Positions 17,075-25,909 of a DNA stretch of 32,735 bases are shown piece after piece. The DNA comes from Rhizobacter sp. (GTDB taxonomy: Bacteria; Pseudomonadota; Gammaproteobacteria; Burkholderiales; Burkholderiaceae_C). A model generated the notes under the pieces. It saw only the letters and a program-made list of their open reading frames with translations, was not told the DNA's origin and did not search any database. Within the stretch, counting starts at the first letter, position 1; every line of letters begins with the position of its first letter. Both the position numbers and the translations under genes were made by a program. The stretch covers positions 1 through 32,735 of the forward strand of contig NZ_JADMJX010000084.1 of the NCBI RefSeq assembly GCF_018780185.1, in the 5' to 3' direction.

Positions 17075-19831
17075 ATGAACACACTTGTCTTGAACACGCG
17101 GCGCGCGAGGGCCACCGCGATGGTGGCCGCCGCGGCCTTCACCCTGGCCGCATGCGGTGGTGGCGGCGGCGATTCACCGCCCCCACCACCACCCACAGAG
17201 ACCCTGTTCGTTCCCGCCAACGCCTGGACCGGTGCCGCGCCAACCGGCGCGCAGACGCTGACGGCCGACGAGTTCCGACGCCGGCAGGTGGCCGGCGAGC
17301 TGATGCTCGTCACCTCGGCCACGCAGGACGCGCAGCGCAGCGCACAGCGAGCGCATGTGGCGGCCGAGCGGGCCTTCCTGGAAAGCCAGCCCGACCTGAG
17401 CGATGCGGTGAGGGCCTTGCTGGCGCAAGCGGCCGCGGCCCCCGACCTCGAGGCCGGGGCGGTCGCCTCGCTGGCCGGTGGGCGCAGGGTGGCGCTGAAC
17501 AGCCTGGGCACCGCCATCGTCAACGCCGCCGCCGCCCACCGGCGTGCGCGCGACCCGGCCCTGGCCCTGGCGGCCTACGAGTTGTCGCACGCGCTGCTCG
17601 ACGATGCGCTGAAGGCGCAGCTGCCGGCACCCGCCACGCTGGCCGGTGCCACGCTCGCGCAGGTCCGGCAGGCGGCGCTGCAGATGGAAGCGGCGCTTGC
17701 CGCGCTGCCCGACATCGACAACACGCGCCTCGACCCGAGCGCGCCGCCCACGCCGTCCACACCATCCGGCACACCGAACGGCAGGCAGCGTGCGTTGGCG
17801 TTCAGCCCCGGTGCCGGCAGCGACAACGACGGGACCTGCGCAGCCACCGGCCTGGCGCGGCGCTATCACTTTCCGCTGCGCAACTTCGTGTCACCCGTCA
17901 AGGACCAGGGCGAGCGCGGCCTGTGCTGGGCCTTCACCGCCATTGCCGCGGTGGAAAGCCGCGAGCAGGTGCAGCTGGGCACGACACCCAACCTGTCGGA
18001 GCAGTTCCTGGCCAACCGGGTCAAGCTGCTGTGGTCGCCGAGCGACTTCGTCGATGGCGGCTCGGCGGCCTTCGCGCTCAACACCGCGGAAGACCTCTTC
18101 CAGCGCCTGCGGGTCGAAACCGCGTGGACCTACAACCCGGCGGCAGGCCGGCCCGCCAATGCGTTCGACGCCGGCGTGGGCGGCACCTCGGCGTCGTACA
18201 CCGGGGCCTGCAACGGCTACACCGGCACCTGCTCCGAATCGGCGCACCAGAGCGAATGGGCCTGCGCCTCGCTGCTGGGGGGTGCGCTCTTCTGCGCCCA
18301 CGTGAACCAGAGCTTCCCCGACGCGGGCGTGCGCGGCAGCCGCGTGCTGCCCGTGTGGGCCAGCGGCCAGTCGTGGGACGTGGCCATCCTTCGCACGCAC
18401 CTGGCCGCCGGCCGCTCGCTGATCGCCACCTTTCCGGTCTACGAAGGCTTCATGGCCGCCCCGGCCACGGGCATCGTGTCGACCTACCTGCGCCAGAGAC
18501 GGGACGCCACGGGCAACCTGGTGGACGGCAGTTATGGCGACCACCTGGCGCAGATCGTCGGCTTCGTCAGCAACGAGCAGCTCTCGCTGCCCGGCGGACC
18601 GCCGAGCGAGGTGGGCGGCGGGGGCTACTTCATCCTGCGCAACTCATGGGGCTGCAACGCGGGCGACGCCGGCTACTACTACGTGCCGGCCGATTACGTT
18701 CGCGACAACTTCCATTCGCTCGAGGTGCTCAACATGCCGCCCAACCGCAGCGCGCGCTGGAATGCCGACCAGCTGGCCCCGGGCGGCACCGCCGGCCTGA
18801 GCGTGGCCCTGCGCAACAACGCCGCAGCCAGCTTGCGCGTGCGCAGCGAACTCGCGGCCGAGATCCTCGTCAACCACCCGGTGGCGAACTATGTGCGGCT
18901 CACCGCCAGCTCGGACCGCGATGGCCTGCTGTTCGATGGGCAGTGGCTGGTCAATGCGCCGGTGGGCGGCAGCCTCTTCGCCAACTCGCTGCCGGTCACC
19001 TTCCAGACCGAAGGGATGCGGCGCGTGACGCTGGTGGCGCGCTACGGCTCGCAGCAGGTGACCACCACCAACGACGTGATGGTGCTCAACGCGGCGCCCA
19101 CCCTCGCCTTCGAGACCAGCGGCACGCCGCAGCAGAACGAGAACTTCGTGGTGAACGTGGTGGCCACCGACGTCAACGAAACCGACCCGAGCGCGATGTG
19201 CAACGCCATGACCTGGTCGGTGAGCGCCCCCGACACCCTCGTCTCGGGCAGCGGCTGCACGCGCGTCATCCGCTTCGGTGCCGCCGGCACCCGCCAGGTG
19301 AGCGTCGCCACGCAAGACCGGGAGGGCCTGCCGGCGGCTGCCACCGGCAGCTTCAACGTGGCGCCGCCGCCGGTCAACCCGTACCCGCGCATCAACGCCT
19401 TCAGCGTGATCTCGCGCGACGTGCTGCTCATCGAGAACCAGCCCTTCGGCTGCATCCCGCGCACGGTGGCCAACAACGCGGTGATCGACCTGCGCCAGTT
19501 CGGGTGCAAGCCCGGCATCGTCGGGCCCGACCTGTCACGCTTCTTCGGCGAGGTGGCCGTCGAGAACCCCTCGGGCGAAGTGCTCAGCTACGACTGGACC
19601 TACACCGACTACTACGCCAACGGCACGGCCTCGCCACGCTCCGGCACGGCGAGAACGGCCACGCCGCGGGTGGAGCTGAACCGTTTCCTGTATGTCGGCC
19701 TGGACCCGGTGACCACCTCGGCCTTCCGCTGCACGCTCGACGTCCGCGTCAACGCGCCCGAGGCCTCGCGCAGCAAGACCCTGCGGGTGTGGAGCGGTCA
19801 GTGCATCAACGTGGAGGTGGCGCCGCGCTGA
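17075..19831 (+). CDS. C1 (papain-like) family cysteine peptidase lipoprotein with Ig-like C-terminal region
   Basis: Lipobox TLAACGGGGGDSPPPPPP; papain motifs FVSPVKDQGERGLCWAFTAIAAVES (Cys), YGDHLAQIVGF (His), GYFILRNSWG (Asn). Confidence 0.88.
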   Translation: MNTLVLNTRRARATAMVAAAAFTLAACGGGGGDSPPPPPPTETLFVPANAWTGAAPTGAQTLTADEFRRRQVAGELMLVTSATQDAQRSAQRAHVAAERAFLESQPDLSDAVRALLAQAAAAPDLEAGAVASLAGGRRVALNSLGTAIVNAAAAHRRARDPALALAAYELSHALLDDALKAQLPAPATLAGATLAQVRQAALQMEAALAALPDIDNTRLDPSAPPTPSTPSGTPNGRQRALAFSPGAGSDNDGTCAATGLARRYHFPLRNFVSPVKDQGERGLCWAFTAIAAVESREQVQLGTTPNLSEQFLANRVKLLWSPSDFVDGGSAAFALNTAEDLFQRLRVETAWTYNPAAGRPANAFDAGVGGTSASYTGACNGYTGTCSESAHQSEWACASLLGGALFCAHVNQSFPDAGVRGSRVLPVWASGQSWDVAILRTHLAAGRSLIATFPVYEGFMAAPATGIVSTYLRQRRDATGNLVDGSYGDHLAQIVGFVSNEQLSLPGGPPSEVGGGGYFILRNSWGCNAGDAGYYYVPADYVRDNFHSLEVLNMPPNRSARWNADQLAPGGTAGLSVALRNNAAASLRVRSELAAEILVNHPVANYVRLTASSDRDGLLFDGQWLVNAPVGGSLFANSLPVTFQTEGMRRVTLVARYGSQQVTTTNDVMVLNAAPTLAFETSGTPQQNENFVVNVVATDVNETDPSAMCNAMTWSVSAPDTLVSGSGCTRVIRFGAAGTRQVSVATQDREGLPAAATGSFNVAPPPVNPYPRINAFSVISRDVLLIENQPFGCIPRTVANNAVIDLRQFGCKPGIVGPDLSRFFGEVAVENPSGEVLSYDWTYTDYYANGTASPRSGTARTATPRVELNRFLYVGLDPVTTSAFRCTLDVRVNAPEASRSKTLRVWSGQCINVEVAPR

Positions 19832-19866
19832 CCCGCGCGGGCAGAAGCGCAGCGACTGGGGGGCCC

Positions 19867-20376
19867 TTACAAGGGCAGTTCGGTGAAGTAACGCCCGCCG
19901 TGGTAAATCAACGGGAGCGCACCTTCACGCCGCTCGCAGCGCTCGACCTCGCCGACGAAGATGATGTGGTCACCCTCTTCGTACTGGCTGCGGTTGAAAC
20001 ACTCGAACACCGCGGCGCTGCCTTCGATCACCGGCGCACCGCCGGCGCCGCGGCGGAAGGTGACGCCGGCAAAACGATCAACGTCTTTGGATGCAAACCG
20101 CTCGGCCAGCGTGCGCTGCTCAGCCGCGAGGATGTTGATGGCGTAGTGCGAGCCGGTGCTGAACGCCGGCATCGAGCCCGCCCGCTTGGACAGGCTCCAC
20201 AGCACCAGCGGGGGCGACAGCGAGACCGAGTTGAACGAGTTGGCCGTGAGGCCCACCGGGCGGCCGGTGGGGTCGAGTGCGGTGACCACGGTAACGCCGG
20301 TGGCGAAGCTGCCGAGCGCGGAGCGGAATTCCTGGGCGGAAAAGCTGGGGGTGACCGGGCGCAGCAACGCGTTCAT
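19867..20376 (-). CDS. Flavin reductase family protein
   Basis: Start MNALLRPVTPSFSAQEFRSALGSFATGVTVVTALDPTGRPVGLTANSFNSVSLSPPLVLWSLSKRAGS; C-terminus IYHGGRYFTELPL. Confidence 0.92.
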   Translation of the reverse strand: MNALLRPVTPSFSAQEFRSALGSFATGVTVVTALDPTGRPVGLTANSFNSVSLSPPLVLWSLSKRAGSMPAFSTGSHYAINILAAEQRTLAERFASKDVDRFAGVTFRRGAGGAPVIEGSAAVFECFNRSQYEEGDHIIFVGEVERCERREGALPLIYHGGRYFTELPL

Positions 20377-20612
20377 GCACCGATTGTGGCGGAGTCGGCT
20401 GCAGGCGGCCAACTCCTATCTAGGGGGTCTCTCCGGGGAGGGAAATGTGGGCACTCCATGGCCGCCGCATGAGACTTATTCACGCACTTGGCCCGCACGC
20501 CCCCCGGCGCCGGGATGCGCTGGATGTGGTTTGACCTGCTGCCGCGTGTGGGAGCGCGGATGTCGCTCGCCGAACGGTAGAGTTCGCGTTCACCCCAGAA
20601 GGAGCCCGACAC

Positions 20613-21035
20613 ATGTCAGAAGAACCGATCGATCTCTCATCCATGCGGCACATCCGCGCAGCCCGTGAAGTGGGTTCGGCGGCCGACGGTCAAGCCGTCG
20701 TCCTCAACTTCGAGATGAGAGACGGCACCGCGGAGCGGTTCGCAATGAGCCCCTCACGGGTCGGCCCCTTGGTGGCCTCCCTGTTGTTTGCCTCCGAAGT
20801 GGCGGCAAACGACCGACAGATTGCCGCCGGGAAGGGAGCGGCAGGGGGCGAGCAGTCAACGCTCATCGACATCGTTCGTGTCAATGCCAGTTCAGCGCCC
20901 GGCGCTGACTACGTGTGTGTCCGCATGGTCATCGGCGAAGGCGTCAACCTCGATTTCCGCATTCCCTTGGCGGTCGTCCCGGCCTTGCAGGGAAAGATCG
21001 CGGAGGCTCTCGCGCTTGCTCAGCGCGGAGCCTGA
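20613..21035 (+). CDS. Hypothetical protein, 140 aa
   Basis: MSEEPIDLSSMRHIRAAREVGSAADGQAVVLNFEMRDGTAERFAMSPSRVG...; upstream AGAAGGAG ribosome-binding site. Confidence 0.7.
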   Translation: MSEEPIDLSSMRHIRAAREVGSAADGQAVVLNFEMRDGTAERFAMSPSRVGPLVASLLFASEVAANDRQIAAGKGAAGGEQSTLIDIVRVNASSAPGADYVCVRMVIGEGVNLDFRIPLAVVPALQGKIAEALALAQRGA

Positions 21036-21066
21036 GGTCAGCCCACCCGAACTTGGCCCACCCGAA

Positions 21067-21546
21067 ATGCTCACCTTTCGTCCGCTCACGGCCGATGACC
21101 AGTCGCAACTGTGGAACTGGCTGCACATCGCGCTGTGGGACCCGCCGCCAGCCGGCCTGCGGCCCCTCGAAGCGCTTCAGATCCCTGGTGTTCGCATCTA
21201 TGCAGAGGGCTGGGGGCGGCCCACGGATGTCGGCGTTGTCGCTCAGGTCGATGGGGTGGACGCAGGGGCTTGTTGGATGCGATTGCTGCCCTTGGGTGTC
21301 GGCCTCGCGTCAATCGACGCCGAGACACCTCAGCTGGGCATCGCTCTGTCATCGCCATACCAGCACAAAGGGCATGGGCGCCCCCTGATGCAGGCGGCAC
21401 TCAAGGCGGCCGCACAAGCTGGCCATGCCCGGGTCGCGTTGACCGTTCACCCTCAGAACCCGGCCCAACGCCTGTACGAGGCCTGTGGCTTTCGCAAAAT
21501 CGAGGTCCGTAACGCATACCACCTGATGGTGGCGGATGTGGCCTAG
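21067..21546 (+). CDS. GNAT family N-acetyltransferase
   Basis: MLTFRPLTADDQSQLWNWLHIALWD...LGIALSSPYQHKGHGRPLMQAALKAAAQAGHARVALTVHPQNPAQRLYEACGFRKIE. Confidence 0.88.
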   Translation: MLTFRPLTADDQSQLWNWLHIALWDPPPAGLRPLEALQIPGVRIYAEGWGRPTDVGVVAQVDGVDAGACWMRLLPLGVGLASIDAETPQLGIALSSPYQHKGHGRPLMQAALKAAAQAGHARVALTVHPQNPAQRLYEACGFRKIEVRNAYHLMVADVA

Positions 21547-21604
21547 AAAACCTCGGGCGTCATCCGCCCCGCGCGCCGCGCAGTGCGTCCCTAGAATCGC
21601 GCCC

Positions 21605-23188
21605 ATGACCGTACCCCCTGTGAGCCTGCAAGCCCGCTTCACGGCCTTGCACCGCCTGCTGGTGGTGATGCTGCTGGGCTTTGCCTCGGGCCTGCCGCTG
21701 GCGCTCACCGGCCAGGCCATGCAGGCGTGGCTGAGCGTCGAAGGGGTCGACATCGCGACCATCGGCTTTCTGAGTCTGGTCGGCCTGCCCTACACCTTCA
21801 AGTTCTTGTGGGCCCCGCTGATGGACCGCTTCGAGCTGCCCTGGCTCGGCCGGCGGCGCGGCTGGCTGGTACTCACGCAGCTGGCGCTGGCGGGCGCCTT
21901 GTGGTGGATGGCGAGCACCTCGCCGACCGCGTCGATCCGCCTCTTTGCGCTGCTGGCGGTGCTGGTGGCCTTCATCTCGGCCTCGCAAGACGTGGTGGTC
22001 GACGCCTACCGCACCGACCTGCTGCCCGCGCGCGAGCGCGGCCTGGGCGCCTCGACCAGCGTGCTGGGCTACCGGCTGGCGATGATCCTGTCGGGTGGCA
22101 TCGCCTTCATCTGGGTCGACCCCACCCAGGGCGGCGGCTGGTCGTGGCCCGAGGTCTACCGCTTCATGGCCGGTTTGATGGTGGCGGCGGCGGTGTTGTC
22201 GGCCCTGCTGTTGCCGCGCCTGCCCGCAGAGGTGCGCCCGACCAGCGTGGCACGCAACGACCTGCTCGGCTTTCTGGCTGTGGTGCTGGCGGTGGCGCTC
22301 GGCGTGGTGCTCAGCGACCGTCTTGGCCCGCCGATCGCGCGGGTGCTGCTCGCGCCGTTTTGGGAGGGCAGCAGTTTTTCCACCGACCTGCAGGGCAAAT
22401 GGACGGCGCTGCTGGCCTTGCTGCTGGGCGTCGCCTTCACGCTGCCGCTGGCGGCATGGGTGGCCAAGGTGGCGCGTTTCGAAACCCTGGTGGGCGGCTT
22501 GCGCAGCTACTTCAGCCAGAGTGGCGCCGGCGCGTTCCTGGCCTTCATCGTGCTCTACAAGCTGGGCGACGCGTTTGCCGGCTCGCTGATGACGCCCTTC
22601 CTGCTGAAGACCATGTTGTTCAGCCAGGCCGAGGTGGGGGTGGTCAACAAGCTGATCGGGCTGTGGCTCACCATCGGCGGCGCACTGCTTGGCGGCGCGC
22701 TGATGTTCAAGCTGGGCCTGTGGCGCTCGCTGATGCTGTTTGGCGTCTTTCAGATGGTCAGCAACCTGGGCTTCTGGTGGTTGGCCGTGAATGGCAAGGG
22801 GTTGATGCCGGGCCTGGTGATCCCGGCCTTCGACTGGGGCTTCGTCAAGCTCGCCCAGGCCACGCCGGTCGATGGCGGGTTGCTGATGGTGATTGCCGCC
22901 GAGAACCTCTCGAGCGGCATGGGCACGGCGGCGTTTGTCGCCTTCCTGATGAGCCTGTGCAACCAGCGGTTCACCGCCACGCAGTACGCGCTGCTGTCGG
23001 CTTTTGCCTCGGTGGGGCGCGTGTGGGTCGGGCCACTGGCGGGCGTGATGGCCGAGACCATCGGCTGGCCCAGCTTCTTCATCGCCTCCACCGTGTTGGC
23101 CGCGCCGGCGCTGGTGATGTTGTGGTGGCTGCGCGAGCCCGTGCGCGCGCTGGAAGTCGACCCCAGCGCCCCCAAGTTCGACGATTGA
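21605..23188 (+). CDS. ampG: AmpG-family muropeptide MFS transporter
   Basis: Start MTVPPVSLQARF; LLGFASGLPLALTGQAMQAWLSVEGVDIATIGFLSLVGLPYTFKFLWAPLMDRF and SQDVVVDAYRTDLLPARERGLGAS are AmpG-like. Confidence 0.88.
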   Translation: MTVPPVSLQARFTALHRLLVVMLLGFASGLPLALTGQAMQAWLSVEGVDIATIGFLSLVGLPYTFKFLWAPLMDRFELPWLGRRRGWLVLTQLALAGALWWMASTSPTASIRLFALLAVLVAFISASQDVVVDAYRTDLLPARERGLGASTSVLGYRLAMILSGGIAFIWVDPTQGGGWSWPEVYRFMAGLMVAAAVLSALLLPRLPAEVRPTSVARNDLLGFLAVVLAVALGVVLSDRLGPPIARVLLAPFWEGSSFSTDLQGKWTALLALLLGVAFTLPLAAWVAKVARFETLVGGLRSYFSQSGAGAFLAFIVLYKLGDAFAGSLMTPFLLKTMLFSQAEVGVVNKLIGLWLTIGGALLGGALMFKLGLWRSLMLFGVFQMVSNLGFWWLAVNGKGLMPGLVIPAFDWGFVKLAQATPVDGGLLMVIAAENLSSGMGTAAFVAFLMSLCNQRFTATQYALLSAFASVGRVWVGPLAGVMAETIGWPSFFIASTVLAAPALVMLWWLREPVRALEVDPSAPKFDD

Positions 23189-23245
23189 TGTGTCCACCGC
23201 TGGACCCGTGCGGAACCCGCCAGCCCTCCTGAAGTCAGACCCGTC

Positions 23246-24142
23246 ATGACCCATCCACACACAACTACCCCCTTCACTTGCCACTGCCCGCTGCACTCGC
23301 GCCGCCTGTTCACCACCACGCTGCTCGGTGGTGGTGCGTTGCTGGCCCTGCCCGCACTGGCGCGCGAGGGCGTCGACGTGGGGCCGCAGTCGGTGTTCAC
23401 CAAGGCCATCTCGGCGCAGCAGGTGGAGACCATGGCCCAGCAGAACTATGTCGACATGAAGCGCCAGGCCAGCGCCAAGGGCGCCTTGGTGCGCGACGAC
23501 GACCCGCAGCTCGTGCGCTTGCGCAGCATCGCCAAGCGCCTGGTGCCGTTCAGCTACGAATGGAACCCGCGTGCGCGCGAGTGGAAGTGGGAGGTGAGCC
23601 TGATCGGCTCTGACCAGATCAATGCGTTTTGCATGCCCGGCGGCAAGATTGCGTTCTACACCGGCATCTTGCAGAAGCTGCAGCTCAATGACGACGAGGT
23701 GGCGATGATCATGGGCCACGAGATCGCCCACGCGCTGCGCGAGCACGCGCGCGAGCGCATGGGCAAGACGGTGGCCACCCGCGGCGGCATCGAGATCCTG
23801 TCGGCCATCTTCGGCTTGGGCAATGCCGGCCGCCTGGCGGCCGACATGGGCGGCCAGCTGCTCACGCTCAAATTCGGCCGCGAAGACGAGTCCGAGGCCG
23901 ACCTGGTCGGCATGGAACTCGCCGCCCGCGGCGGCTACGACCCGCGGGCCGGCGTGACGCTGTGGAACAAGATGGCCGCCGCCGCCAAGGGCGCACCGCC
24001 GCAGTTCCTGTCGACCCACCCGTCGGGGCCGACCCGCATTCAAGACATCCAGGCCAGCCTGCCCAAGGTGCAGGGGCTGTATGCGAAGGCGCCCAAGCCG
24101 GAGCAGCGCTTCGGGCCGCCGGCAGCAGCCGGCAAGAGCTGA
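23246..24142 (+). CDS. M48 family metallopeptidase with Tat-like signal peptide
   Basis: Zinc motif GHEIAHALREHARERMG; downstream ESEADLVGMELAARGGYDPRAGV; N-terminus HSRRLFTTTLLGGGALLALPALA. Confidence 0.92.
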   Translation: MTHPHTTTPFTCHCPLHSRRLFTTTLLGGGALLALPALAREGVDVGPQSVFTKAISAQQVETMAQQNYVDMKRQASAKGALVRDDDPQLVRLRSIAKRLVPFSYEWNPRAREWKWEVSLIGSDQINAFCMPGGKIAFYTGILQKLQLNDDEVAMIMGHEIAHALREHARERMGKTVATRGGIEILSAIFGLGNAGRLAADMGGQLLTLKFGREDESEADLVGMELAARGGYDPRAGVTLWNKMAAAAKGAPPQFLSTHPSGPTRIQDIQASLPKVQGLYAKAPKPEQRFGPPAAAGKS

Positions 24143-24393
24143 GTCGGGCTGGGTCGGCGCCCCTCTCGTCAGGGGTTAGGCATGTCCCCCGCGTTTGAAG
24201 GAGAAGCACGCTCACCCGGCTCACCAAGTCGCGGATGCTCGCGGTTTGGCTTCGTCGCTCGGACACCTGGTAGGGGCTGTCCATGGGCCGGGTGGCGGTG
24301 CTGCAAGACTCCAACATGATGCGTTCCCCTGGTGCTTGTCGGCGGGCTGACAAGCCCCTCGCCGTGACCACCAATTTAGGGATGACGCGACAC

Positions 24394-24422
24394 AAAAGCC
24401 GGTGAGTCTGACCGGCCGGCTT
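24394..24422 (-). terminator. Rho-independent terminator-like hairpin downstream of the MBL-fold gene
   Basis: Minus strand reads AAGCCGG-...-CCGGCTTTT (stem AAGCCGG/CCGGCTT followed by Ts), about 45 bp after the stop at 24467. Confidence 0.55.
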
Positions 24423-24466
24423 GTGACTTATTGACCTCGGGGTTTCACGAGCGGGTCACGCGCCCG

Positions 24467-25108
24467 TCACGTGCCGCGCACATACGGGTTGTGGCGCCGC
24501 TCCTCGCCGAAGCTGCTCTCCTCGCCGTGCCCGGGGATGAACACCACCTCGTCGCCCATCGGCCACAGGCGCTGGGTGATGGAGCGGATGAGGGTGTCGA
24601 AGTCACCCTGCGGGAAGTCGGTGCGGCCGATGCCGCCGGCAAACAACACGTCGCCCACGAAGGCGCGTTGGCTGGTGGGTTCGAAGAAGACCACGTGCCC
24701 CGGTGTGTGGCCGGGGCAGTGGCGCACCTGCAGCGTGACGTGGCCGACCTGCACCGTGTCGCCGTCGTGCAACCAGCGGGTGGGGGTGAAACTCTCCGCC
24801 GGCGGGAAGCCGAACATGCGGCTTTGTTGCGGCAGGCCGTCGATCCAGAACTGGTCGGCTTCGTGTGGGCCGATGATGGGCAGGCCGCGCTCGCGTGCCA
24901 GTGCGCCGGTGGCGCCTGCGTGGTCGATGTGGGCGTGGGTGAGCCAGATCTGTTCGAGCCTGAGGCCCAACTTGTCGGCGGTGGCCAGCAGGCGCGGCAG
25001 CTCGCCGCCGGGGTCGATGACGGCCGCTTGCATCGTCTCGCTGCACCACACGAGCGAGCAGTTTTGCTGAAAGGGGGTGACCGGGATGGTCAGGTACTGG
25101 AAGCTCAT
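24467..25108 (-). CDS. MBL-fold metallohydrolase (glyoxalase II-like)
   Basis: MSFQYLTIPVTPFQQNCSLVWCSETMQAAVIDPGG...WLTHAHIDHAGATGAL...HCPGHTPGHVVFF. Confidence 0.92.
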   Translation of the reverse strand: MSFQYLTIPVTPFQQNCSLVWCSETMQAAVIDPGGELPRLLATADKLGLRLEQIWLTHAHIDHAGATGALARERGLPIIGPHEADQFWIDGLPQQSRMFGFPPAESFTPTRWLHDGDTVQVGHVTLQVRHCPGHTPGHVVFFEPTSQRAFVGDVLFAGGIGRTDFPQGDFDTLIRSITQRLWPMGDEVVFIPGHGEESSFGEERRHNPYVRGT

Positions 25109-25182
25109 GTCACGAAGGCAAGCGGAGTGCAAAGTATGAAACTGGGGCCCAATGTATCGAACTCACCTCAGCTCGCCGGATC

Positions 25183-25896
25183 ATGCAGCCCATGAACAGC
25201 ACCCCGACCACGGGCCCGCACAGCCTGCTGCGCGACGAGCGGCTCAAGTCGCTCGTCCAGGGCGCATTGCGCGCGTTCAACGTGCAGAGCCACGCCGGCG
25301 AGCCGCAAGCCAAGCCGCTGCATGCGGCGGCAGTCGCCATCGCCATCATTGACGAAGGCCATGGCGCTGACTTGCCGGGCCTGGCGCGGCACGCGCAATG
25401 GAGCACCCAGGCCGCCTTGCTGCTGACACGGCGCTCGCTGCAGCTGCGCCGCCACGCCGGCCAATGGGCGCTGCCGGGTGGGCGCATCGACGCGGGCGAG
25501 ACCGCCGAGCAGGCGGCCCTGCGCGAGATGGCCGAAGAGGTCAACCTGCACCTCGACGGCAGCGCCGTGATGGGCCGGCTCGATGATTTTGTGACCCGTT
25601 CGGGTTTTGTGATCACGCCGGTGGTGGTGTGGGCGGGTGCGGCGCGCGACATCGTGCCCAACCCCGAAGAAGTCGCCAGCGTGCACCGCATTCCGGTGGC
25701 CGAGTTCTTGCGCGCCGACGCGCCGATGCTCGATCAGGCCGAACACAGCGAGCACATGGTGCCGCGCATGCCCCTGGGTGCCGACTGGATTGCCGCGCCC
25801 ACCGCGGCCATGCTCTACCAGTTCAGAGAGGTGTGCATCGAGGGCCGGAGCACCCGCGTGTCGCATTTCGAACAACCGCTGTTCGCCTGGAAGTGA
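25183..25896 (+). CDS. NUDIX hydrolase / CoA pyrophosphatase-like
   Basis: NUDIX box GGRIDAGETAEQAALREMAEEVNLHL; start at 25183 or 25192. Confidence 0.88.
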   Translation: MQPMNSTPTTGPHSLLRDERLKSLVQGALRAFNVQSHAGEPQAKPLHAAAVAIAIIDEGHGADLPGLARHAQWSTQAALLLTRRSLQLRRHAGQWALPGGRIDAGETAEQAALREMAEEVNLHLDGSAVMGRLDDFVTRSGFVITPVVVWAGAARDIVPNPEEVASVHRIPVAEFLRADAPMLDQAEHSEHMVPRMPLGADWIAAPTAAMLYQFREVCIEGRSTRVSHFEQPLFAWK

Positions 25897-25909
25897 CGCC
25901 AGGCCCGCG

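Larger units (their letters stand above)
11350..19899. repeat. 33-bp imperfect direct repeat (11350-11382 and 19867-19899) bounding an ~8.5-kb segment
   Basis: ctacaacggcagctcggtgaagtaacgcccgcc versus ttacaagggcagttcggtgaagtaacgcccgcc, same orientation, 30/33 identical. Confidence 0.7.

Noticed and set aside
15217-17523. 768-aa minus-strand ORF opposite the NHL lipoprotein
   Set aside because: Antisense to a clear repeat protein; composition typical of shadow ORFs.
17053-20472. 1139-aa plus-strand ORF overlapping the C1 peptidase and flavin reductase
   Set aside because: Out-of-frame shadow; composition Arg/Gly-rich without motifs, while the overlapping frames encode recognisable families.
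21560-24043. 827-aa minus-strand ORF opposite ampG and the M48 peptidase
   Set aside because: Antisense GC-skew artefact (His/Gln/Arg-rich); no recognisable domains.
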